NCBI GenBank assembly: GCA_963841815.1
Contig: CAWJEE010000010.1
Span: 124,001-188,000, forward strand
Reading direction: 5' to 3'
Origin: JAOUJD01 sp963841815
GTDB lineage: Bacteria > Pseudomonadota > Gammaproteobacteria > Burkholderiales > Burkholderiaceae_F
Length of the DNA: 64,000 nucleotides
Under the pieces are notes generated by a model that saw nothing but the letters and a program-made list of their open reading frames with translations, ran no database searches and was not told the origin of the DNA. The position numbers and the translations under genes were made by a program. Shown here in pieces: positions 1-16,920 of this stretch (position 1 is the stretch's first letter; the number at the start of each line of letters is the position of its first letter).

Positions 1-2055
<2,055 letters not shown>

Positions 2056-2104
2056 GCGTGCTCCTCTGTGATCCTAGGCGTCAATGGCTCGCGTGGTCTT
2101 CCGA

Positions 2105-6205
<4,101 letters not shown>

Positions 6206-6405
6206 GGACGCTCCGTTCAGACGCGAGGAGAGTGAAAACTACGAACCGCAACGAGGGAGGCGAGGACGACAAATGCCACCGCGGGCGCAGCGTTCGCTGT
6301 CGCCCGGGCGGCGTAGGTATGTCCCGCGGGTTCTCTCATCAAGGGAAGACTTTGATCTGAAGACCGAATCTCCAGATCGAAGGCCTCCCGGCCCTCGCTC
6401 AAGCC

Positions 6406-6430
6406 GCCGGCGAAGCCTTGGCTCGCCGGC
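6406..6430 (-). promoter_or_regulatory. rplL-rpoB intergenic hairpin (attenuator or RNase processing site)
   Basis: In the 238-bp spacer after rplL, arms GCCGGCGA and TCGCCGGC form a perfect 8-bp stem, extended by a GCC/GGC inner stem with one bulged T. No U-run follows on the minus strand, so it is not a standard intrinsic terminator. In E. coli the same spacer holds an attenuator and an RNase III site that set the ribosomal-protein to polymerase ratio. The same role is inferred here from position only. Confidence 0.5.
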
Positions 6431-6443
6431 GCACCCGAGTTCA

Positions 6444-6824
6444 TTACTTGACTTCGACTTTCGCGCCGGCGTCTTCCAGCTTCTTCTTGGCCGCGTCGGC
6501 GTCGGCCTTGTTGACGGCTTCCTTGACGGGCTTCGGCGCGCCGTCGACCAGGTCCTTGGCCTCCTTGAGGCCCAGACCGGTCAGCTCGCGCACGGCCTTG
6601 ATCACGTTCACCTTGTTCGCGCCGACTTCGGCGAGGATGACGTTGAACTCGGTCTGCTCTTCAGCCGCCGGAGCGGCAGCGCCGGCGGCCGGAGCCGCCA
6701 CGGCGACGGCGGCCGCAGCCGCCGAGACGCCGAACTTCTCTTCCATCATCTTGATCAGCTCGCTGATCTCGAGGACGGACTTCGCCGCGATCGCGTCGAG
6801 GATTTCCTGGTTCGAAAGTGCCAT
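6444..6824 (-). CDS. rplL: 50S ribosomal protein L7/L12
   Basis: 126-residue stalk protein. It has the N-terminal dimerisation segment (MALSNQEILDAIAAKSVLEI), an Ala/Pro hinge at about residues 36-57, and the conserved C-terminal factor-binding domain (LTGLGLKEAKDLVDGAPKPV). On the ribosome it recruits and stimulates the GTPase factors EF-Tu and EF-G, and it is present in several copies bound to L10, whose gene lies immediately upstream (49-bp gap). Length and sequence are typical. Confidence 0.98.
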   Translation of the reverse strand: MALSNQEILDAIAAKSVLEISELIKMMEEKFGVSAAAAAVAVAAPAAGAAAPAAEEQTEFNVILAEVGANKVNVIKAVRELTGLGLKEAKDLVDGAPKPVKEAVNKADADAAKKKLEDAGAKVEVK

Positions 6825-6873
6825 TGCTAAGACTCCTGGTACGTAGTGTCGGTTTCAAAAATCGGGATGTGGG

Positions 6874-7404
6874 TCAGGCCGCCGCCGCTTCCTTCGCGTC
6901 GCGCACCGCTGCGAGCGTGCGCACGAACCGCGAGGGCACTTCGTTCAAGGTGCGAACGAACTGACCGATCGGGGCCTGCATCGTGGCCATCAGCTTCGCC
7001 AGCAATTCCTCACGGCTCGGCATCGTCGCCAGCGCCTTGACGCCCTTTTCGTCCATGACGAAATTGGCCATCGCGCCGCCCTTGACGACGAGCTTGTCGT
7101 GATCCTTGGCAAAGCTGGAAAGCACCTTGGCAGCCGCGACCGGGTCCGCGGAAAACCCGTAAACCAGCGGTCCGACGAGCTTGTCGGACAGACCGGCAAA
7201 CGGAGTCCCGTTCACGGCGCGACGTGCCAACGTGTTCTTCAGCACACGAAGCTGGACACCCTGGCTGCGCGCCTGCTTGCGCAACTTGGTGACCGCATCC
7301 ACATCCAGTCCACGGTATTCGGCGACCACGATCGTCTGTGCCTTCGCCACAAGGGCGCTGACCTCCTCGACCATGGCGGCCTTCTCTTGCCGATTGAGAC
7401 TCAC
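6874..7404 (-). CDS. rplJ: 50S ribosomal protein L10
   Basis: 176-residue L10, the stalk base that anchors L7/L12 dimers to 23S rRNA. The N-terminal rRNA-binding region is clear (VAEYRGLDV, LRVLKNTLARRAV) and the C-terminal helix that carries L7/L12 ends in an Ala tract. It starts at ATG 7404 after a 372-bp untranslated stretch, and rplL follows after 49 bp. In other bacteria the L10-L12 complex represses its own mRNA at the leader; the long spacer here would allow the same. Confidence 0.98.
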   Translation of the reverse strand: MSLNRQEKAAMVEEVSALVAKAQTIVVAEYRGLDVDAVTKLRKQARSQGVQLRVLKNTLARRAVNGTPFAGLSDKLVGPLVYGFSADPVAAAKVLSSFAKDHDKLVVKGGAMANFVMDEKGVKALATMPSREELLAKLMATMQAPIGQFVRTLNEVPSRFVRTLAAVRDAKEAAAA

Positions 7405-7776
7405 TGAACTGGCTCCATCAAAAAGTGCTTCGCAGGATTGCTAGGCACCGGTTCGACTGCACCGGCGTCCGAAGCGAAACACTGACGGGCGTTCCTGAAA
7501 CCGACGCACTTCAATGCTTTCTCCGGGGCCGCCGTCTGCGCTGGATTCCGTCGGCGGTTCGCCCTGCCCGAGCGCAGGCGAGGTCGAACACGAGCGGTGA
7601 TTAAGGAGGGCGGGTTCGCTGCGTTCCTGCACACGCTCACGCGCGGCACCCATCCTCATCCAGCGGTCTTTGACAGCAGCGCGCCCGTTTCGCCCGGCGG
7701 GTGTTCCCGCCGCTCGACGCGGCGCGCAGCCCAAAGCCCTTGTGACCCGGTCGCCGCCGGGTCGAAATCCTTCTGT
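7405..7776 (-). promoter_or_regulatory. rplA-rplJ spacer: likely rplJ leader with a hairpin after rplA
   Basis: This 372-bp stretch holds no credible coding frame. Just after the rplA stop, bases 7744-7763 form a hairpin (GACCCGG ... CCGGGTC, 6-base loop) without a U-run, which may stabilise or partly terminate the upstream message. The rest is the untranslated leader of rplJ, where L10 autoregulation and a secondary promoter are expected from other bacteria. I could not fold a full L10-leader structure by eye or pick a clear promoter. Confidence 0.4.
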
Positions 7777-8472
7777 CTAGCCGTGCAGCGTGCCGGTATC
7801 AACCCGCACGCCAATGCCCATCGTCGACGAGACCGCAACCTTGCGCAGGAACACGCCCTTGGCCGTCGCCGGCTTGGACTTGTTCAGCGCGTCGATCAGC
7901 GCCGTCAGGTTGGTGTTCAGCCGCTCGACTTCGAACGACGCGCGGCCGATCGATGCGTGCACGATCCCCGCCTTGTCGGCGCGGAACTGCACCTGGCCGG
8001 CCTTGGCGTTCTTGACCGCCTGGGCGACATCCGGTGTCACCGTGCCGACCTTCGGGTTCGGCATCAGGCCGCGCGGACCCAGGATCTGGCCAAGGCCACC
8101 GACCACGCGCATCGCGTCCGGGGACGCGATCACGACGTCGAACTCCATGAAGCCCTCCTTGATACGCGCCGCCAGGTCGTCGAAACCGACGATGTCGGCG
8201 CCCGCGGCCTTGGCTTCGTCGGCCTTCGCGCCCTGCGCAAACACGGCGACGCGCTTGGTCTTGCCGGACCCCGCCGGCAGCACGACCGAGCCGCGCACGG
8301 ACTGGTCGGACTTCTTGGCGTCAATGCCGAGTTGCACCGATACGTCGACGGATTCGTCGAACTTGGCGGTCGCGCAATCCTTCACCAGCTTCAGCGCGTC
8401 CGTGGCCGGATACACCTTCTGGGTGTCGACCTTCTTGCGGATTGCCTGCGTGCGTTTCGAAAGCTTCGCCAT
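7777..8472 (-). CDS. rplA: 50S ribosomal protein L1
   Basis: 231 residues, the standard L1 length. L1 binds the mobile stalk of 23S rRNA, helps release deacylated tRNA from the E site, and represses its own rplK-rplA message in other bacteria. The signature LGPRGLMPNPKVGTVTPDV and the C-terminal VSSTMGIGVRVDTGTL are intact. Its ATG directly abuts the TAA of rplK, which implies translational coupling. Confidence 0.98.
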   Translation of the reverse strand: MAKLSKRTQAIRKKVDTQKVYPATDALKLVKDCATAKFDESVDVSVQLGIDAKKSDQSVRGSVVLPAGSGKTKRVAVFAQGAKADEAKAAGADIVGFDDLAARIKEGFMEFDVVIASPDAMRVVGGLGQILGPRGLMPNPKVGTVTPDVAQAVKNAKAGQVQFRADKAGIVHASIGRASFEVERLNTNLTALIDALNKSKPATAKGVFLRKVAVSSTMGIGVRVDTGTLHG

Positions 8473-8904
8473 TTACAGGCCCTCCACCGTGATGCCCATC
8501 GAACGGGCGCTGCCGGCAATCGTGCGCACCGCGGCGTCCAGGTCGGCGGCGGTGAGGTCCGGCATCTTGGTCTTCGCGATTTCCTCGGCCTGCGCGCGGG
8601 TGATCTTGCCAACCTTGTCGGTGTGCGGCCGCGCCGAGCCCTTGTCGATCTTGGCCGCCTTCTTGATCAGCACGGTGGCCGGCGGCGTCTTCATCACGAA
8701 CGTGAAGCTCTTGTCCGCAAAGGCCGTGATGACCACGGGAATCGGCAGGCCCGGCTCCACGCCCTGCGTCTGGGCGTTGAACGCCTTGCAGAACTCCATG
8801 ATGTTCAGGCCGCGCTGGCCGAGCGCGGGACCGATCGGGGGCGACGGATTCGCCTTCCCGGCCGGCACTTGCAGCTTGATAAAGCCGACGATCTTCTTCG
8901 CCAT
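8473..8904 (-). CDS. rplK: 50S ribosomal protein L11
   Basis: 143 residues. The N-terminal domain MAKKIVGFIKLQVPAGKA and the PPIGPALGQRGLNIMEFC segment are diagnostic of L11, the protein of the GTPase-associated centre that is needed for RelA-dependent stringent signalling and thiostrepton action. The gene lies 118 bp after nusG and runs directly into rplA with no spacer. Confidence 0.98.
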   Translation of the reverse strand: MAKKIVGFIKLQVPAGKANPSPPIGPALGQRGLNIMEFCKAFNAQTQGVEPGLPIPVVITAFADKSFTFVMKTPPATVLIKKAAKIDKGSARPHTDKVGKITRAQAEEIAKTKMPDLTAADLDAAVRTIAGSARSMGITVEGL

Positions 8905-9022
8905 GTTGGCTCCTGTGGGTTCGAGACGCCGCGCGATTTCACGCGTGGCTCCCCGGTTACTGCGACCCTGCCTCTGACTTCGCGTTCTGCACCGGGTCGC
9001 GCCGCGCAGACCGCCTGAATCC

Positions 9023-9586
9023 TCAGACCTTTTCTACCTGTCCGAACTCGAGTTCCACCGGAGTCGAGCGACCGAAGATGGTCACCGACACGCGCAGGCG
9101 GCTCTTTTCGTAGTTCACTTCCTCGACGTTGCCGTTGAAGTCGGTGAACGGACCGTCCTTCACGCGCACCATCTCGCCCACCTCGAACAGCGTCTTCGGG
9201 CGCGGCTTTTCGACGCCTTCCTGCATCTGCGCCATGATCTTGTCGACCTCCTTCTGGGAGATCGGCGCCGGACGCGTGCCGCTGCCACCGACGAATCCGG
9301 TGACCTTCGGCGTGCTCTTCACCAGGTGCCACGCCTCGTCGGTCAGTTCCATCTCGACCAGCACGTAGCCCGGGAAGAAGCGGCGCTCGGAAATCGACTT
9401 CTGGCCGCCCTTGACCTCGACCACTTCCTCGGTCGGGACCATGATCCGGCCGAACTGCGCCTGCAGGCCGGCGCGGTTGATGCGCTCCTGCAGCGCGCGC
9501 GCAACGCTCTTCTCCATGCCCGAGTAGGCGTGGACCACGTACCAGCGCTTGGTGTTCGAACCCGTGGAGGTTTCCGTCGTCGTCAT
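9023..9586 (-). CDS. nusG: Transcription termination/antitermination factor NusG
   Basis: 187 residues, with the NGN domain (KRWYVVHAYSGMEKSVARAL, then FFPGYVLVEMEL) and a C-terminal KOW domain (VGEMVRVKDGPFTDFNG). NusG binds the beta' clamp helices, suppresses pausing, and couples polymerase to Rho or to the ribosome through S10. A short Thr/Ser-rich lead (MTTTETSTGSN) precedes the NGN fold; this ATG was kept because it lies 10 bp after secE, consistent with coupled translation. Confidence 0.98.
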   Translation of the reverse strand: MTTTETSTGSNTKRWYVVHAYSGMEKSVARALQERINRAGLQAQFGRIMVPTEEVVEVKGGQKSISERRFFPGYVLVEMELTDEAWHLVKSTPKVTGFVGGSGTRPAPISQKEVDKIMAQMQEGVEKPRPKTLFEVGEMVRVKDGPFTDFNGNVEEVNYEKSRLRVSVTIFGRSTPVELEFGQVEKV

Positions 9587-9596
9587 TCGGCCCTCC

Positions 9597-9977
9597 TCAG
9601 CGCCAGCTCAGCAGCAGGTCGTACAGGAACCACTCGAGGCTCTTGTCGACCACGAACAGCAGGACCGCCATGATCACGACGAACCCGAACACGATGCCGG
9701 TCGTCGTCATCGTCTCCTTGCGGCTCGGCCACACGACGCGCCTGGTTTCCTCGTACGACTCGCGGCCGTAGGCGATGAAGCGCTTGCCCGATTGGGAGAA
9801 CCAGGCCACCACCAGCGCCACGGCGAGTCCGCCGATCAGCACTCCGACCCGCGCCAGCGTCGGCTGGTCGGTCAGGAAGGTGAAGCCCAGCACGCCAGCG
9901 GCCGCGGCAAGCACGGCCAGCGCCACGAGGACGAGGTCCAGCTTGCTGCTCACGGTTTCGACATTCTGCGTTGTCAT
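9597..9977 (-). CDS. secE: Protein translocase subunit SecE
   Basis: 126-residue inner-membrane protein with three predicted membrane spans (about residues 15-35, 43-60 and 93-120), the long three-span form seen in many proteobacteria. The conserved cytoplasmic amphipathic segment ETRRVVWPSRKET before the last span clamps the SecY channel. It lies between tRNA-Trp and nusG, the standard synteny. Confidence 0.97.
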   Translation of the reverse strand: MTTQNVETVSSKLDLVLVALAVLAAAAGVLGFTFLTDQPTLARVGVLIGGLAVALVVAWFSQSGKRFIAYGRESYEETRRVVWPSRKETMTTTGIVFGFVVIMAVLLFVVDKSLEWFLYDLLLSWR

Positions 9978-10038
9978 GTCGTTCCTGTTGGCGATGCGAC
10001 CCTTCGCATCGCACGCGCCGTCAGCCGGCGCGGTTTAG

Positions 10039-10114
10039 TGGCAGGGGCAGAGGGAATCGAACCCCCAACCTTCGGTTTTGGAGACCGACGCTCTGCCAGT
10101 TGAGCTATACCCCT
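10039..10114 (-). tRNA. tRNA-Trp (anticodon CCA)
   Basis: 76-nt cloverleaf read on the minus strand. The acceptor stem AGGGGTA pairs with TGCCCCT (one G-T pair), the anticodon loop is CTCCAAA with anticodon CCA, the T loop is GTTCGATTC, and CCA is encoded at the 3' end. It lies between tuf and secE, the usual place in betaproteobacteria. Confidence 0.98.
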
Positions 10115-10164
10115 ACCGTCACTGGCAGGACGCGGCCGGCCGACCGCGTCCCGTAGTCAGCTCC

Positions 10165-11356
<1,192 letters not shown>

Positions 11357-11428
11357 CGCAGACTCCTGACTGCCTTTCCTGGTTGCGGCGCTGTCGCCTC
11401 ATTTGCCTGTCGGCGACACTGCCTTATC

Positions 11429-11503
<75 letters not shown>

Positions 11504-11611
11504 CTCGCGTCGCTCTCTCTTCGCGGCATCGAGCGTGCCTGCAGGCTCGCCATGTGCCGCGTCGGGATCGCCGCGCTGATGCTCTCTCTTGTCGTGTCCT
11601 TAGTGAATGTC

Positions 11612-11685
11612 TGGAGCGGGTGAAGGGAATCGAACCCTCGTCGTAAGCTTGGAAGGCTTCTGCTCTACCATTGAGCTACACCCGC
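11612..11685 (-). tRNA. tRNA-Gly (anticodon TCC)
   Basis: 74 nt on the minus strand. The acceptor stem GCGGGTG pairs with CACCCGC, the anticodon loop is CTTCCAA between AAGC and GCTT, the T loop is TTCGATTC, and TCCA is encoded at the 3' end. Confidence 0.98.
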
Positions 11686-11756
11686 CCGACGATCTGTCTA
11701 AGTCTTTCTTCCTTTGTCCGCCCCGTCTTCCGGCCTCTCGGCGCACGGGAAAATAT

Positions 11757-11842
11757 TGGTGGAGGAGGCTGGATTCGAACCAGCGTAGGCGTAAGCCAAC
11801 AGATTTACAGTCTGCCCCCTTTAACCACTCGGGCACCCCTCC
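11757..11842 (-). tRNA. tRNA-Tyr (anticodon GTA)
   Basis: 86-nt class II tRNA on the minus strand, with a long variable arm. The acceptor stem GGAGGGG pairs with CTCCTCC (one G-T pair), the anticodon loop contains TGTAAAT (anticodon GTA), and the 3' ACCA is encoded. It is the first gene of the minus-strand transcript. Confidence 0.98.
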
Positions 11843-11856
11843 GCGGCGAACCGCAA

Positions 11857-11885
11857 ATTATGGTTTGACAACAACAGGTTGTCAA
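11857..11885 (-). promoter_or_regulatory. Strong sigma-70 promoter of the tRNA-tuf-secE-nusG-rpl-rpo block
   Basis: On the minus strand a perfect -35 TTGACA (11880-11885) is followed by exactly 17 bp and a -10 CATAAT (11857-11862). This places transcription start within about 10 bp of the tRNA-Tyr 5' end, as expected for a stable-RNA promoter. A GC-rich stretch (GCGGTTCGCCGCGG) at the start site resembles the discriminators of stringently controlled promoters; that control is inferred. Confidence 0.85.
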
Positions 11886-11888
11886 ACC
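11862..11888. repeat. 11-bp perfect inverted repeat overlapping the tRNA-tuf promoter
   Basis: GGTTTGACAAC (11862-11872) and GTTGTCAAACC (11878-11888) are exact reverse complements separated by five bases. The dyad covers the -35 element and almost the whole spacer up to the -10. It could be an operator for a dimeric regulator, a cruciform-prone site, or a chance result of a duplicated -35-like half-site. Confidence 0.7.
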
Positions 11889-12063
11889 CAGAGGGAGAAT
11901 TTTGTGGCAGTGCACTAGATGCCTGGCGCGATGCGAGCGAAACGGCGCCAGAACCCGGACGGCAAGAGGTGCCCGACCTCCTGCATGGGAGGGCGAGGCG
12001 ACATGTCCGAACGGCAAGATCAACTCGACGTGAGCGCACGCTCACGCCCAAAGGCCCGCCAGC
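11889..12063. other. Intergenic region between the tRNA block and the two-component operon
   Basis: About 175 bp with no convincing coding frame, RNA gene or terminator. It separates the 3' end of the response-regulator gene (stop at 12064) from the promoter of the tRNA block, both read leftward. No U-run hairpin was found, so termination of the upstream operon here is not explained. Confidence 0.4.
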
Positions 12064-12826
12064 TCACATCTGCTTGAAGAGGTGAGTGTAATTGCGGCTC
12101 ACCTCGAGTTTCTCGTTGCTGCCCTTCACGAGCACCAGCTGGCGGCCCCGGAAGTCCCGGGTGATGCCGGCGATCGCCTTGGCGTTGACGATCGTGGACC
12201 GGTGGATCTGCCAGAACTGCTCGGGATCGAGCTCCTCCACCAATTCCTTGATCGGCTTGCGGATCAGCGCCTCGAAGCCGTCGGTCTGCGACCCGGGTGT
12301 ACTTCTCGTCGGAGGTGAAGAAGAGCACGTCGCCCACCGGGATCATCCGCAACTGCTGGCCGACGCTGGCCTGGATCCACTGCAGCGGGGCCTTCCCAGA
12401 GCCTGCGCCGACCCCGTCGAGCGTGGCCGACAGCTTCGCCAGCAGTTCGCCGAGGTCGCTCGGCCTGGTCCCGAGCCGCTTCTTCAGCCGGGCGACCGTG
12501 ACTTCGAGCCGTTCGCGCTCGGCCGGCTTCAGCACGTAGTCGACGGCCCCGTGCTCGAACGCGTCGACCGCGTACTCGTTGTAGGCGGTGATGAAGACGA
12601 TGTGACACGCGTCACCGATCGCCCGCGCGGCTTCGATCCCGGTCATGCCCGGCATCCGGATGTCGAGGAAGGCCAGGTCAGGCCGGTGCTCGTTGACCGC
12701 GGCCACGGCTTCCTCGCCGTTGCGCGCTTCGGCGAGGATCTGCAGCTCCGGCCACACCTCGGCCAGGCGCGTCCGCAGCTGCTCGCGCATCAGTCGTTCG
12801 TCATCTGCAATGATCGCCGTGGCCAT
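12064..12826 (-). CDS. LytTR-family response regulator, AlgR/LytR-like (frameshift near 12290)
   Basis: Receiver domain (about residues 1-120) with acidic residues D8/D9, phosphoacceptor D55 in PDLAFLDIRMPG, T/S in FITAYN and K in VLKPAERE, followed by a LytTR DNA-binding domain (from about residue 150, WIQASVGQQLRMIPVGDVLFF). The frame breaks after KYTRV, where an extra base gives GTCGCAGACC instead of GTCCAGACC. The next frame continues DGFEALIRKPIKELVEEL ... EVSRNYTHLFKQM and stops at 12064. The uncorrected frame runs to 12020 as nonsense. The histidine kinase lies directly upstream, so this is its partner. In related bacteria such pairs control exopolysaccharide, motility or murein functions; the target here is unknown. 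Confidence 0.85.
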
Positions 12827-12851
12827 CGCTCAATTCTATCGGCTGCCCTCG

Positions 12852-14466
12852 TCAGGCAGGCTGCGGGGCGCCTCGATTGAAGGACGGAGCATCGGCCTCG
12901 AACGAATACGGGAACCTCGATGGTCACGATCGTGCCGGTCGGCGAGTTGGCCTCGATGTCGAGGCGCGCCGCGCCTCCGTAGAGCGCCGCGAGTCGTTCC
13001 CGCACGTTGGCGAGGCCCACGCCCGTCCCGGGCTGGTCCGCGACGGCGAATCCCAACCCGGTATCGGCCACCGTCACGCGCAGCTTGCCGTTGGCGATGT
13101 CCGCCGAGATCGTCAACGAGCCTCCTTCGGGCTTGGGCTCGAGGCCGTGCTTGATCGAGTTCTCGACGAGCGACTGCAGCATCATCGGCGGGAACTGCGC
13201 CGATTGCAGGCCCTGGGGCACGATGACCGTGTACTGCAGGCGGTCTTCCATCCGGAACTTCAGGATCTCGAGGAACGCCCGGCACAGGCTGGACTTCCTT
13301 GCCGAGGGTCGTCGATCCCTCGCGCATCTGGGGCAGCGCCGCCCGCAGGTACTGGATCAGGTTCTTCTGCATCTTGGAGGCGGTCTTCGGATCCGTCTCG
13401 ATCAGGTAGTCGACCGACGCCAGCGTGTTGAACAGGAAGTGCGGCTCGACCTGCGCCTGCATCATCTTCAGTTGCGCCTCGACGAGTTGCCGCTTCAGGC
13501 TCTCCTCGGCCGCGGTCGCGGTCGCCACCTTGGCGCGCGTTTCGGCCTTCTTCTTCCCGCCGAGCACGACCTTGACGATGATGCCGGTGACGATCAGCAG
13601 GGTGATGAATCCCATGAGCCAGTCGGCCCCGCCCTTCGCCCGGTAGCGCCGTACTTCGCGCGTCACCTGCTTGTTGATCTGGTCCTGCACGATCGTTTCG
13701 ATCTGGTCGCGCGCGTGGTCGAGCGCTTCGGCGAACTTCTCGGGGTCCTGGGCGACCTCCCGCGGAATGCGGATCGTCCTGCCATCGCCTTCGATCACGA
13801 CGTCACCGGCGCCGGGCCGGCCGGGGCCGCGTCGCTTCCGGCACCCGTTCCACCCGCACGCCCTTGTCGTCGACGATCACCGCGACCTTCTTGCCGTCCT
13901 TGTCGGCGAAGATGCGGATGCCCTTCTCGGTGATGGACATCCCGCCCGACGGCCGGGCCTTCTCCGGCCCCTTCGGTGCCGCTCGCCTTGCTCAGGTCCC
14001 TTTTCGGCGCTTCTCCGCGCCCTTCTCCGGCGCGACCGGGCCTCGGTGCGCCGGTGGCGCCGGCGGCGCCGGCGGGGTCGGGACCGATGCCCGGCGCTTC
14101 GGGAGCGGCGATGCGGACCCCGTCCTCGCTCGACGCGGATGTCGACGTTCACACGATCCGCCGACCGAACGACGATCGCCCGCTCTTGATCCGAGAAGAT
14201 GCTGGTGGCGATGCCGCCCAGGATCAGCAGCAGCACGGCGACGAGGAAGAACTTGCCCCAACCGACGGTCGCCAGCCAGTCCCCGAGCCGGGATGCCAGG
14301 CCCTTGGAGCGGACGGCGAGGTTCTTGACGACAGGCGCCGACACCCGCGCCGCCTCGGCGGCGCCTGCCTTGGCATCCGCGAAGACGCGGCGCGCGGTGG
14401 ATTCCTGCGGCGGCTGCCCGTTCGAAGGTGCGCCGGTCCCAGCGGGCCCGGCCTATCGGTTGTCAT
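12852..14466 (-). CDS. LytS/AlgZ-type sensor histidine kinase (several frameshifts)
   Basis: Reconstructed across frames as a protein of about 535 residues. ATG 14466 has an AGGA site. After a Pro-rich cytoplasmic tail comes a membrane span (KFFLVAVLLLILGGIATSIF), a 200-residue Gly/Pro-rich and charged middle part, a second span (WLMGFITLLIVTGIIVKVVL), a short coiled linker, the His_kinase motif with phosphoacceptor H (QAQVEPHFLFNTLASVDYLI) and the HATPase domain (LVENSIKHGLEPK, ADTGLGF, GTGVGLANVRERL). Frame breaks are visible near 14420, 14130, 13815-13990, 13290 and 12905. With the last one corrected the protein ends at the TGA at 12852, 26 bp before the response regulator. The conserved blocks in each frame argue for sequence errors, not decay. 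Confidence 0.8.
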
Positions 14467-14634
14467 GGTCGTCCTGAAGTGACCGCAGCATGCGGCCTGC
14501 GCACGTTCGAACTCTACGTGGAAGCGCGAACTCGTCAGAAGCGGGGTGCGACGGCCTGCAGGATGGATGCCCTGGAGCGCGGAAATCCACGCTGGACGGC
14601 GGCGAAACCGGCCGTCCGGTTCAGCCCGAAGGTG

Positions 14635-15011
14635 TCAGGCGACGCCGCCGATTCGAAGGATCAGGGAGATCGCCAGCAGCACCCATCCGGCTCGGCCGGC
14701 GTAGTCGGCCCATGGGTTGGCCGTGCGCACCTGCTCGGCCTGCTTCATCAACTCCTCGCGCTGCTTGCGCACCCGGTCCGGCGAGGCCTTGTCCTGCTCC
14801 GGCGCTGACCTTGATGACGGCCCGGAGAAACGGGAACTGAACCATCAGTCGACAGCATCAGGACAGAAGCACCCAGGTCGCCCAGCCCGTTCCCCAGTCG
14901 ACCGGCCTCGAAATCCACGAGAGCCGATGCGGTCATGGCCGCGCTCAGGACGAACATCGCCGTGCGCCAGACGCGCTCGCCATTGCTCGGGGGAACAGGC
15001 TTTCCAGTCAT
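14635..15011 (-). CDS. Small unknown membrane protein, about 120 residues (frameshifted)
   Basis: Not a recognised family. Combining frames gives MTGKPVPPSNGERVWRTAMF, then three hydrophobic spans (FVLSAAMTASALVDF; LGDLGASVLMLS plus VQFPFL; GWVLLAISLILRIGGVA) separated by a charged helix (SPDRVRKQREELMKQAEQ). Shifts lie near 14852 and 14803. The reading is supported by continuous hydrophobic pattern and a clean stop at 14635, but no database family was recognised. It lies between the Lrp regulator and the histidine kinase on the same strand. Confidence 0.5.
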
Positions 15012-15043
15012 ACAAGTGAAGTTGGGGGCGTCTCGTCCAGTCC

Positions 15044-15529
15044 TCAAGCCGCACGGACCACGTTCAGGGGCAGCGCCGTCGTCTCTTTGATTCGCTCCAG
15101 AGCAAAGCTCGACTTCACGTCGACGACGCCCGGTTGCCTCAACAACTGGTCCATCACGAACCGCGAGAAGTGCTGGAGATCTTCCACGTGCACACGGAGC
15201 AGGTAGTCCATCTCGCCCGTCATCGCATAGCAGGCAGCGACCTCGGGCCAACCTTGTACCCGCGCACCGAAATCCTCCATCGGCATCTTCCCGCGCTTCT
15301 CGAGTTTCACACTGACGTAGGCCAAGAGCCCGAGCCCCAGTTTGTCCGGCTCGAGGAGCGCGACGTACTGCCGGATCACTCCAGCGTCTTCAAGGCGCTT
15401 GATCCGCCGGAGACAGGGCGACGGCGACAGCGACACGCGCTCGGCGATCTCCTGGTTCGACAGTCGACCTTGTTCCTGCAGGATGTCGAGTATGCGCAGA
15501 TCGGTTCTATCAAGCTCGATTGCGGCCAC
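15044..15529 (-). CDS. Lrp/AsnC-family transcriptional regulator
   Basis: With the GTG at 15529 (GGAG six bases upstream) the product is 161 residues, the usual Lrp length; a longer frame to 15670 would add an unlikely tail that overlaps the hppD start. It has an N-terminal winged HTH (LSNQEIAERVSLSPSPCLRR, residues about 24-43) and a C-terminal RAM/effector domain (ACYAMTGEMDYLLRVHVEDL). It is transcribed divergently from hppD across 140 bp, so regulation of tyrosine catabolism in response to an amino acid is the natural inference. Confidence 0.9.
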   Translation of the reverse strand: MAAIELDRTDLRILDILQEQGRLSNQEIAERVSLSPSPCLRRIKRLEDAGVIRQYVALLEPDKLGLGLLAYVSVKLEKRGKMPMEDFGARVQGWPEVAACYAMTGEMDYLLRVHVEDLQHFSRFVMDQLLRQPGVVDVKSSFALERIKETTALPLNVVRAA

Positions 15530-15669
15530 TTTCCACTCCAAATTCCAAGAAAGAAAGCATGATATTGCGAGAATGGAGCCCCGACGAGCTAATTTCGCAA
15601 TCGGGTGCCGCATCGGTTCCGGATACTTCGCCCCTTTCCCGACCGACGCGACACCAGGAGTCGACCGCA

Positions 15670-16896
<1,227 letters not shown>

Positions 16897-16920
<24 letters not shown>

